From Nakazawaea peltata (lineage: Eukaryota; Ascomycota; Pichiomycetes; Alaninales; Pachysolenaceae): DNA of 64,000 bases. Location of the stretch: positions 932,468 through 996,467 of the forward strand of contig BCGQ01000003.1 in the NCBI GenBank assembly GCA_001599355.1. Reading direction: 5' to 3'. A model generated the notes under the pieces. The model had not been told where the DNA came from, did no database searches, and saw nothing but the letters and a program-made list of their open reading frames with translations. A program made the translations under genes and the position numbers. This document shows, in pieces, positions 19,182-26,808 of this stretch. Each line of letters starts with the position of its first letter. Within the stretch, counting starts at the first letter, position 1.

Positions 19182-19643
19182 ATGGCACCGATAAGCTTAG
19201 AAAAGAGAGAGTTTTATTTTTGGGAGTCCCGCACATTTCTTACGGGCATGCTGTTCGTCGTTGTGATACTGATCTTTCTACCAATATTCTTACCCATCTT
19301 TACATTCAGAAGACTCAACAGGAATAGATTGAGGAATGGTACGCAGCTGATCTATGGTACATTATGGTTAATGCCTCCTTCTTATAAAGAATCGCAAAGA
19401 CAGATGTTGCTGCAGATGCAAATTGAACGAGTGCAACAGGAACTAGATGATTACTCTCACCGCCGGAATACAACTACGATAATGGTAGTTCGAAATGAGC
19501 AAAGCCCAGAGCGTCTTCCAGTCTATTTAGAAGGCACTCTACCAGAATATACAGAGACTGATCTTGGAGAAGGTCTGAGGCCTTGGGCTCCTAGCAGCAC
19601 AAGAAACCCATCAATTCCAACGCGTGCTTTGATACATATTTAA
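19182..19643 (+). CDS. Rcr-like single-pass membrane PY protein (paralog 2)
   Basis: 153 residues, ATG at 19182. It shares with paralog 1 the start MAPI-L-KR, one long hydrophobic segment (about 16-41), the basic RRLNRNRLRNG patch, and GTLWLMPPSYKESQRQM with its PPSY motif. It also has LPEYTETD near the end. The middle, after the PPSY block, has diverged to a helical, Gln/Glu-rich stretch (LLQMQIERVQQELDD). Likely an Rsp5 adaptor of the Rcr type, arising by tandem duplication; cargo unknown. Confidence 0.65.
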   Translation: MAPISLEKREFYFWESRTFLTGMLFVVVILIFLPIFLPIFTFRRLNRNRLRNGTQLIYGTLWLMPPSYKESQRQMLLQMQIERVQQELDDYSHRRNTTTIMVVRNEQSPERLPVYLEGTLPEYTETDLGEGLRPWAPSSTRNPSIPTRALIHI

Positions 19644-20215
19644 TTTTAATCTCAACGTCTATTTAGCTGACATCATGTAATAACTCTCTGTTCTTTCAGG
19701 GGAAACTCAATTTGTGCGTCACACTACGTATGGCTGAACTTATATGCCATGTGCACGTTTGTGTAGGTGTAGGCTTAATAATAAGTTTTTCCCTTTTCGG
19801 ACTTATTTCCGGTGTGTTATGTGGTCACCGACGGCTTAAACAATTCGATGACTCCGGATGAGTGATGAGGGAGATGCCGGCGATGAGCTGAATTTGAGAT
19901 GTTGATTAATGGTTATGTGTGTACATTGAATTTCGATTGCTCTGAATTCGACAAGACGCCGTGGTCAAAGCGCGTGGTCAAAGCTCGTGGTTAAAGCCAG
20001 CAATAATTGATTTATTGCGGGGTCATTTCTTGGCTACTCATGATGATGACGATGGTGATGATCTCATCAATAATCGAATTTAATTGATTTCGTTTAATCG
20101 GTTCATCCCGTGTGACTCTAATCTCCGATCTCGTTTCTAATTGAGAATGACCCTTTTTTTTATCGCCGGTCGGCTTGTAAATCCAGCTCATTACCAGCAT
20201 TTCTTCTCTTACTTA

Positions 20216-20246
20216 TGACGTACCACGCACTTATTTCCTAATTAGG
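20216..20246 (+). promoter_or_regulatory. Mcm1-type palindrome TTTCCTAATTAGGAA with CRE-like TGACGTA, before paralog 3
   Basis: TGACGTAC at 20216 is followed by CGCACTTATTTCC and a perfect CArG box CCTAATTAGG at 20237-20246. TTTCCTAATTAGGAA is the ideal Mcm1 palindrome. The same arrangement (TGACGTACTTCGCACTTATTTCC) occurs before paralog 4. Mcm1 partners with cell-type, cell-cycle or nutrient co-factors, so which input acts here is open. Confidence 0.6.
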
Positions 20247-20247
20247 A

Positions 20248-20279
20248 ATAACCCCCCCGAAGTCATTCAAGGGGGTTAT
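20248..20279. repeat. Inverted repeat next to the CArG box
   Basis: ATAACCCCC (20248-20256) and GGGGGTTAT (20271-20279) form a perfect 9-base inverted repeat with a 14-base loop. Paralog 4 has a weaker counterpart (TAACCCC and GGGTTTA at about 21297-21326), so both half-sites appear conserved and may each bind a factor. Confidence 0.45.
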
Positions 20280-20490
20280 CAATATCAAGCAAAGGATGTG
20301 ATGATACCGAGACGATATAAAAGTCCAGACCCAGACCACCTTTCGACAGCTGAAATCTCCAAACTCAAATCAATCAAAAAGAAAACTCAATTGTTACTGT
20401 TCACACCACAGAAATAGTTACAGCTAACTATTTCCCCAATTACTGCCAATTATTAAGATCGATATTCAAATCAATCAGCCACTGAATTCA

Positions 20491-21240
20491 ATGAGAACAA
20501 AGGTGTTCAAAATTCTGAAGAAATTCCGCACTCTGTTAGGTGATGATGATGAGAAGTATGAGAGGCTTGCTTGGATTGAAAGTGAATCCTCTAAAGAGAT
20601 CTCTTCAATGCAAGACTCATTTGCTGAAATCGAGCAATGCCTTGAGGTAAAACCTCGGGATATGGAGAAACTTATTAGGAAACTGGATATTAGATGGGGT
20701 CGTCCTCTCCCAAGCAGTGACCACCCTGTTTTCGACCCTAAACAAACAAGGGAATATTATGATAACCAGCATGTTCAGCCAATACCTACATTAGTACCTT
20801 CCAATTCAGAGCCGGTTCGTGAAAGAGGTCGTTCAATGGATAGGTCTCCTCCAGACGAATCTCGCTGTACTTCTATACAAGGATATGTTCCTAGATCGAT
20901 GAGAGCTTATATCAGCTCACCAGAGGGTACCCCTAGAAGTCGGGGCTCTGAAAATCAGGACATTTACATTGATTTACAGTACCTGCAAATACAGCAATTC
21001 CTTGAACGCTTATCTTGTCCCCCGGAATCAACTACTGAGTACGTTCACCCTGACAATTATGTTCCTTTATATTCAGGACCTCCTAACCCCTCGCTGGTCG
21101 AGACCAATGAGGGATCTGAGATGGACCCATGTCTTCCTCTGTACCCTCACAAAGACGCAGATGATACTTTCTCTTCAGACGAGAATTCGCCCTCCTCCTT
21201 CCCTGCAACTGCTCCCCCACCATACATAGAATCTATATAA
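20491..21240 (+). CDS. PY-motif protein, soluble paralog 3 of the cluster
   Basis: 249 residues, ATG at 20491. It aligns with paralog 4 from its first residues (VFKILKKFRTLLGDDDEKYE against MFRLLRKFRAVFCDESDHYR) and very closely in the C-terminal part (ERLS-PP-ST-EY-HPD-YVPLYSGPP-PSLVET). It ends with PPPYIES. It has no membrane segment, unlike paralog 4. The PPPY and proline-tyrosine pieces suggest WW-domain binding. Its link to the Rcr family is by position and PY motifs only, since the TPPSYRQSQ block is missing. Function unknown. Confidence 0.65.
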   Translation: MRTKVFKILKKFRTLLGDDDEKYERLAWIESESSKEISSMQDSFAEIEQCLEVKPRDMEKLIRKLDIRWGRPLPSSDHPVFDPKQTREYYDNQHVQPIPTLVPSNSEPVRERGRSMDRSPPDESRCTSIQGYVPRSMRAYISSPEGTPRSRGSENQDIYIDLQYLQIQQFLERLSCPPESTTEYVHPDNYVPLYSGPPNPSLVETNEGSEMDPCLPLYPHKDADDTFSSDENSPSSFPATAPPPYIESI

Positions 21241-21264
21241 CGTTTAAGTCTTGGCCTTTAATTA

Positions 21265-21295
21265 TGACGTACTTCGCACTTATTTCCTATTTGGG
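21265..21295 (+). promoter_or_regulatory. Composite CRE/CArG box before paralog 4
   Basis: TGACGTAC (21265) followed by CGCACTTATTTCC and CCTATTTGGG (21286-21295), about 110-140 bases upstream of the ATG. It is almost base-for-base the block before paralog 3, with a one-sided CArG half-site. The gap to the preceding gene is only 166 bases. Confidence 0.5.
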
Positions 21296-21406
21296 ACTAA
21301 CCCCTGGGGTCATCCAAAAGGGTTTATTTTGACCACGCAAAGTGGTAGGTGAATATTTAAGGTGATATAAAGGCCTAGTACAAGACTGTAGAGCCTACAA
21401 ATTAGA

Positions 21407-22324
21407 ATGAATAGTACCTCCCAACGGTTGTATAAGAGAGACTCTACCTTATCCGAAGCTGTTTCCGACATATTAACAGCTTGTTTGATTGTTTTCTCAC
21501 TCTTTGCTCTCCACTATTACTATCATAAATATCTGAAGGAAATTCAAGTTAGTCAGCGAGTCAAATTGATGAAAGAAAAGATGTTTAGACTCCTGAGAAA
21601 GTTCCGTGCCGTATTCTGTGACGAGTCTGATCATTATCGAGCTCTTTCAAGAGCTGAAGACCAATCCGATGAAGACTTCAGCTCTACGCAGGTACCACCT
21701 TTAGACCAGGAGTATTATGTTGAGATGCAGTCACGTGCATTGAACTTACTTCTTGAGCAACTGGATGCTCAATGGGGTGGGGCAAGATGGTTACCAACTC
21801 AGGATCCTACGCTGGTACAGTCGGAACACCGTACTGGGTTAGATTCAAGAGCTCAAGCTCATCCAAGAGGGGAAAATTCTAGAGAAACTGGCCTTCCCAG
21901 ATCTCAGTCTACTCAAGGCCAATCGGGTGCTAGTTATGTGCTTCGAGAGGAGTATTTTCCTCCTTCCTTGAGAGAATATGTTGCTTCACAAAGGAGATCT
22001 ACGGGGAGCGGGTCCTCAACTGACAGAAACTCCGTTGATGCCCAGCGTCTGCAATTACGGCAAATCCTTGAACGTTTATCTCGTCCCCCGGGATCAACTG
22101 CTGAGTACATTCATCCTGACGATTATGTTCCTCTATATTCAGGACCTCCTGACCCCTCGCTGGTCGAGACTCATGAAGGATCTGAACTGGATCCATGTCC
22201 TCCATACTCTGAAACTGCATTGAATCTGGAATCTCAAGAACCCGAAGATAATGCCCACTCACCAACAGATAGTGTATTGACGTCACCTCCCCCAATTCTC
22301 CCAACATACACAGAGACTTTATAA
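21407..22324 (+). CDS. PY-motif protein with N-terminal membrane segment (paralog 4)
   Basis: 305 residues, ATG at 21407. One hydrophobic segment at about 19-38 (ILTACLIVFSLFALHYYY) is followed by a basic helix (KEKMFRLLRKFR). A long polar, disordered region follows, then the block ERLSRPPGSTAEYIHPDDY and VPLYSGPPDPSLVETHEGSE, shared with paralog 3 at high DNA identity over about 140 bases (22050-22190 against 20985-21125). It ends PPPILPTYTETL. This looks like a recently duplicated pair. Probably a membrane-anchored adaptor; no family beyond the cluster is recognised. Confidence 0.65.
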   Translation: MNSTSQRLYKRDSTLSEAVSDILTACLIVFSLFALHYYYHKYLKEIQVSQRVKLMKEKMFRLLRKFRAVFCDESDHYRALSRAEDQSDEDFSSTQVPPLDQEYYVEMQSRALNLLLEQLDAQWGGARWLPTQDPTLVQSEHRTGLDSRAQAHPRGENSRETGLPRSQSTQGQSGASYVLREEYFPPSLREYVASQRRSTGSGSSTDRNSVDAQRLQLRQILERLSRPPGSTAEYIHPDDYVPLYSGPPDPSLVETHEGSELDPCPPYSETALNLESQEPEDNAHSPTDSVLTSPPPILPTYTETL

Positions 22325-22449
22325 TGTTTAATGAATATACGATATTTCTACATGATTGTAAGCATAAATTGCTTCATTGACTATACATTCTATTGTTTTG
22401 ATGCGTTTATTCAAGTCAATCAATGACTTGAAATGAAGATGGGGAGTAA

Positions 22450-23205
22450 TTACTCGAATTCTTGGGCCTTAGCAGCCATAAGTAAACCAACAATCAAACC
22501 GAATAAACCCAAAACCGAACCGAAAATCTCAATGACTAAGATTTTAACGAACAAAGAAGAATCGGCAGCGTCAGAAATGGCAGCAGTAGATCCGGTGACA
22601 CCAACGGCAATACCACAAATTAAGTTGGTGACACCTACAGTGATACCAGCCCAGAACAACGAGTATCCAGTATATAAGTTACCCTTTGAGAACAATGAGT
22701 CAGCATCGACTGAGGTCAACTTGGACGAGAAAACAATAGCCATAATCAATCCGTAAATGGCAACAACCTCACAGAAAATAATAGAGATCAAATTCTTAGT
22801 AGTAATACGTGGAGCCTTAACACCGGCACCAAGAATGGAGGAACCGGTGATGAAAATACCCCAAGCAGCTCCAACGACTGAAAGACCAATGCACGCTACA
22901 ATTCCCAAATTGGCCCACATGTAAGGAGAGGTGGTTTCCAAAAAGTCACCAACGTTGAACGACTCTCCGCTACCGGTGAATAACATATCTAAAAAGTTAG
23001 TATAAGATCCGGGATAACTTGTGGGTAGTTGAGGTCATCTAGAGAGTACTACAATACGACTATCAGTGTATTGAGCACAACACACCATATGATTCTCGTC
23101 CATTTATCAACCCTCAACATTCCACAGCTTAACCGCCGTAATAAATCACTTACATCCACCAACAATTGTAAGCAGCGATAACGCTACAAGTCCGTAAGCA
23201 CCCAT
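22450..23205 (-). CDS. VMA16: V-ATPase proteolipid subunit c'' (one intron)
   Basis: Two exons on the minus strand: 23205-23154 ([20 protein letters not shown]) and 22988-22450. The intron is 23153-22989, with GTAAGT, TACTAAC (23002-22996) and TAG; T from exon 1 and AT from exon 2 form a tyrosine codon, giving YMLFTG like YKLFTG in S. cerevisiae. Product 196 residues. Vma16 is one of the membrane-ring proteolipids of the vacuolar proton pump. The proton-binding glutamate lies in [11 protein letters not shown] (about E91). [23 protein letters not shown] and [12 protein letters not shown] are near identical to the yeast protein. The first membrane segment is shorter than in S. cerevisiae (213 residues there). 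Taking the frame alone from 22986 would lose this first segment. Confidence 0.95.
22989..23153 (-). other. VMA16 intron
   Basis: 165 bases, GTAAGT at 23153-23148, TACTAAC at 23002-22996 and TAG at 22991-22989. Only eight bases separate the branch adenosine from the end of the intron. Confidence 0.9.
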
Positions 23206-23535
23206 ATTTCAAATGCCAGCTCCTATATTAGTCCCAGATTATAATTGATGAGTCCCACTTCAGGTCGCCTAAGAGTTATCACTTCGTAAACTCTCCTCAA
23301 TTTGCTTGTTGTTCGATTGAATTAGAAGAAAAAAAGGCTGCCATTTGGAAGAAAATAAGGGCAGCCGGTGTGGTTACTTAATTTGGAAATAAAGGGGTGG
23401 TGTGTTTGGATTACCTATTTGGGTATTATTAGTTTATACTAGATTAGGAAATAGGGTTGTTGGCCACTTGGCTGACTACTTGGTTGACTACTTGGTTGGC
23501 CAGCTGGTGGGCAGGTACTGATTCTTCAGTTAACT
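23206..23535. other. Region between THR1 3' end and VMA16 5' end
   Basis: 330 bases. Holds the VMA16 promoter and, close to the THR1 stop, a 12-base unit GGCTGACTACTT/GGTTGACTACTT in tandem (23469-23492) with a third diverged copy. No gene. Confidence 0.5.
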
Positions 23536-24609
23536 TTATTTATATTCAACATAAGCTCCATCATAAGCTGGGTCTAATAATTTCCAGGAACATTGAATGC
23601 CTTCCTTAGCAAATCTTTGTACAATTTCATCGGCAATGTTGTCGAAGTTTCCAGTAGCCAAGGCAAGGATAGTTGGACCAGCACCAGATAAACAGATACC
23701 TAATAAACCTGGATGAGTCTTAGGGGTGACACTGGCCAAGATTTCGGTCAAGCCTGGGATCAAAGTCTTTCTATATGGTTGATGAACTCTGTCTTGCATG
23801 GCAGCATAAATTAAGTCGGCATTTGGAGGAGATCTGGTCAAAGCAGTAGTCAACACGGCCAATCTTTGTAAATTGAAGATCATATCTTTAGCAGTGTATG
23901 CAGTAGGCAAAACACCTCTAGATTTTGCGGTGGATACTTCGAAATTAGGGATAATGGCGACACAGTGAACATCTTTACACCAATCGTATTTAATGTGTTT
24001 TCCAATGTCATGAGGTGGAATAGGTGGAACCAAACCGGTATCGGCACCTCCAGCAGGTTCAGGTAAAACCTCACTCAATGGGATCTCTTTTCTCTCCATT
24101 TCAGTGGCACTAAGATCTCTCAAATAAGATCCAACGAAACCACCCATCATGGCAGCAGTGATGTTATCAGGATGACGTTCAATCATAAGACAGTAGTCCA
24201 ACATTCTTTGTTTAGAGAATTTCAACTGACCGATCTCATTACCCAACATCACACCAGCAACAACAGCAGCTCCAGATGATCCTAAACCTCTACCTAATGG
24301 AATAGGATTATGGACATGAACCCTTGTACCCAATGGGAAGGATCTGACATCATTACAACGCAAGACATACAAAGCGGTTCTAGTGATCAAATTAGCATCA
24401 GACTGCAATGGGACCTCCTTTCCACCTTCAGAATCTTCAGAATAAGTGATCAGACAGTTGTTGGCGTCATCAATGTCGGCGGCAGACGACGAGTCGATCG
24501 ACACATCCAAGGTCAAAAATAAGTTTAATCCGATACCCAAGACATCGAAACCTGGGCCGATATTGGCACTTGAGGCAGGTACGTAGATCTTGAACTTTCT
24601 AACGGTCAT
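23536..24609 (-). CDS. THR1: Homoserine kinase
   Basis: 357 residues from ATG 24609, the same length as S. cerevisiae Thr1. The open frame runs 37 codons further upstream to a GTG, but MTVRKFKIYVPASSANIGPG is the conserved family start. Thr1 phosphorylates L-homoserine with ATP in the threonine pathway. It is a GHMP kinase: N-terminal PASSANIGPGFDVLG, the glycine/serine ATP loop PLGRGLGSSGAAVVAG, and the C-terminal GICLSGAGPTILA. A TGAGTCA Gcn4 site lies about 125 bases upstream, as expected of an amino-acid biosynthesis gene. Confidence 0.96.
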   Translation of the reverse strand: MTVRKFKIYVPASSANIGPGFDVLGIGLNLFLTLDVSIDSSSAADIDDANNCLITYSEDSEGGKEVPLQSDANLITRTALYVLRCNDVRSFPLGTRVHVHNPIPLGRGLGSSGAAVVAGVMLGNEIGQLKFSKQRMLDYCLMIERHPDNITAAMMGGFVGSYLRDLSATEMERKEIPLSEVLPEPAGGADTGLVPPIPPHDIGKHIKYDWCKDVHCVAIIPNFEVSTAKSRGVLPTAYTAKDMIFNLQRLAVLTTALTRSPPNADLIYAAMQDRVHQPYRKTLIPGLTEILASVTPKTHPGLLGICLSGAGPTILALATGNFDNIADEIVQRFAKEGIQCSWKLLDPAYDGAYVEYK

Positions 24610-24973
24610 TTGTACGTGCTGGTCACTTGTATTCAACTGTCCTTTGAGTCTTGTTGAATTTACCGCCGTGAATTTTCTTAACTTTGTCGAAACTTCCAAG
24701 TCGCGCAGGCGATGCCCCACCGGAACAGGAGCTGAGTCACTGAATGAAAATGAGCGAAAAATGAGAAATGAGCGGGATCGGGGAATCGGAGGGTCCAGCG
24801 AGGGTTTTTGCGCTGGTAAGAAATATGAGCAACTTACGAATTAATGTGAAGATTTTTACTATGGCGGGGCGAAAAGTCGAGAACGAGTGAAGGCTCAAGT
24901 GAAGACGGAAGGTGAAGACGGAAGGTGAAGACTAAAGTGAAGATCGAGAAGTGGATACTGTGATAGTCCAACC
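24610..24973. other. Divergent promoter THR1/MAS2
   Basis: 364 bases holding the Gcn4 site and, at 24899-24949, four tandem copies of a 12-13-base unit starting GTGAAGA (two perfect GTGAAGACGGAAG). The repeats reach to within 25 bases of the MAS2 ATG and so probably lie in its 5' leader. Confidence 0.55.
24733..24739. promoter_or_regulatory. Gcn4 site TGAGTCA before THR1
   Basis: Perfect TGAGTCA, 125 bases upstream of THR1. Gcn4 activates THR1 under amino-acid starvation in S. cerevisiae. The site lies in the promoter shared with MAS2, but the nearer and functionally expected target is THR1. Confidence 0.65.
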
Positions 24974-26437
24974 ATGTTATCATACAGAAATCGAGTAATC
25001 ACAGCGGCTCAGTGGCTGAAAAGAGCATATTCCAATAACACCGGAGCTTCTCCAGTCAAGATCTCCTCATTATCAAATGGACTCCGAGTCATCACAGATG
25101 AGTCCCCTGGTCATTTCACCTCGATTGGACTTTATGTCGATGCTGGTTCGAGATATGAAAGTGATTCTAATGGTTTGAAAGGATGTTCTCATCTTATCGA
25201 TAGACTTGCTTTCAAATCCACCGAGAACTATTCAGGGCGTAAAATGATCGAGACTTTGAATCACCTCGGCGGTAACTTCACGTGTGCTTCTTCAAGAGAA
25301 TCTATGATCTATCAGGCTAGTGTTTTCAACTCTGAGGTCGAGAAAATGGTATCACTTTTAAGTGAGACCGTTTCTAAACCTCTTCTTTTGGATACTGAAA
25401 TCGATGAACAAAAATACACCGCCGAATATGAACTCGATGAGATCTGGATGCAATCCGACTTGATTTTACCAGAGTTATTGCAACAACAACTGTACAATTT
25501 CAAAAACATGGGTAGTCCTTTACTTTGTCCAAAGGAAAGGTTACCAGAAATTAATAGAGACACCATTATAAAGTATAGAGAATTACTTTATCAACCTCAA
25601 AATATCGTGGCTGCATTTGTGGGTATTCCTCAAGATAGAGCCATGGAGTTGGCTGATAAATACCTTGGACACATGAAACAGGGTGATGTTCTGCCATTAG
25701 CTAAAGAGCCAGCTCAATATACTGGAGGTGTGATTTCGTTACCTCCTCCACCTCCAATGGGAAACTTACCACAATTCTCTCATATTTACGTTGGTTATGA
25801 AGGTTTACCTATTGAACACGACGACATCTATGCTTTAGCCACTTTACAAATGTTACTCGGAGGAGGAGGATCCTTCTCGGCCGGTGGTCCAGGTAAAGGT
25901 ATGTATTCTAGAGCTTATACTCGAGTATTAAACCAATATGGGTTCATCGAGAGTTGTAAATCTTTCATTCATAACTTCACCGATTCAGGATTATTCGGAT
26001 TATCGTTATCTTGTATTCCTCAACTGGCCAAAGTGGCTCCGGAGATCATTGCTAATGAATTGGCTATCTTATTTGCTGGTAAGTCAGGTCAAGGTGGAAT
26101 GACCGATGAAGAAGTTTCCAGAGCCAAAAACCAATTGAAATCGTCATTGATGATGAATTTAGAAAGTAAAATGGTTCAATTGGAGGATTTGGGAAGACAA
26201 TTACAAGTATATAACAGAAGAATCAGTGTTGAAGAAATGTGTGATAAGATATCTGAATTGAGTAAGAAGGATTTGAAGAGAGTTGCTGAGAAAGTATTGA
26301 CCTCTTCTAAACCAACGGTTGTTTTACAGGGGAATACTGAAGATTTTGGTGATGTTGAGCAAACTTTACTGAATTTTGGGTTGGGATCTAGTGGAACAGT
26401 TGGTAAGAGTAAGGGGAAACGTGGGATTTGGTTTTGA
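24974..26437 (+). CDS. MAS2: Mitochondrial processing peptidase alpha subunit
   Basis: 487 residues, ATG at 24974. MPP cleaves presequences of imported matrix proteins; the alpha subunit holds the substrate-binding glycine-rich loop, here LLGGGGSFSAGGPGKGMYSR at about residue 295. Its peptidase motif is degenerate, as expected for alpha (HLIDRLAFKST in place of the HFLEH of beta). The N-terminus (MLSYRNRVITAAQWLKRAYS) is itself a typical matrix presequence, rich in Arg and Ser. Length is close to S. cerevisiae Mas2 (482). The homology includes LSNGLRVITDESPGHFTSIG and GLYVDAGSRYES. Confidence 0.95.
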   Translation: MLSYRNRVITAAQWLKRAYSNNTGASPVKISSLSNGLRVITDESPGHFTSIGLYVDAGSRYESDSNGLKGCSHLIDRLAFKSTENYSGRKMIETLNHLGGNFTCASSRESMIYQASVFNSEVEKMVSLLSETVSKPLLLDTEIDEQKYTAEYELDEIWMQSDLILPELLQQQLYNFKNMGSPLLCPKERLPEINRDTIIKYRELLYQPQNIVAAFVGIPQDRAMELADKYLGHMKQGDVLPLAKEPAQYTGGVISLPPPPPMGNLPQFSHIYVGYEGLPIEHDDIYALATLQMLLGGGGSFSAGGPGKGMYSRAYTRVLNQYGFIESCKSFIHNFTDSGLFGLSLSCIPQLAKVAPEIIANELAILFAGKSGQGGMTDEEVSRAKNQLKSSLMMNLESKMVQLEDLGRQLQVYNRRISVEEMCDKISELSKKDLKRVAEKVLTSSKPTVVLQGNTEDFGDVEQTLLNFGLGSSGTVGKSKGKRGIWF

Positions 26438-26808
26438 ATTCGAGAAGATGACCTATCTGTCTGTATATAATGAATAGAGTGTTCTTTCAATAAAGATCTG
26501 AATAATATGTGAATAACTAGTCAATCAGAGGGGTTGGTCGAGGGGTTACGTGGAGGGGTTAGACAGAGGGTGGTATTTGTCGTGCACTTTCTCCCAATTC
26601 CATTTTAGGTAACCCCTATAAAATTTTTACCACAAAAAAATCCCAACGTAAACAAAATTTAAAGGGATCACGACTCAAAAAGGAGACATCAAGAGGATCA
26701 ACAGGGGATTTATTACTCATTGAGAGTTGTTGATTGGTTATTAGTTGGAATCGTTGAAGAATACGCGAGTCTGTTCAATCGTGATCGATCATCCTCAATA
26801 CGTTTACA
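26438..26808. other. Region between MAS2 and NSP1
   Basis: 371 bases of 3' flank and NSP1 promoter, with A-runs at about 26632-26640. No gene or clear factor site is seen. Confidence 0.45.

Larger units (their letters stand above)
19644..20490. other. Region between Rcr-like paralogs 2 and 3
   Basis: 847 bases, no credible gene. Contains a 13-base unit CGTGGTCAAAGC repeated three times (19960-19998), the composite CArG box at 20216-20246 and an inverted repeat ATAACCCCC/GGGGGTTAT (20248-20256 and 20271-20279). Just before paralog 3 (about 20426-20475) there is weak similarity to the sequence encoding the end of the membrane segment in paralog 4. Confidence 0.5.
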
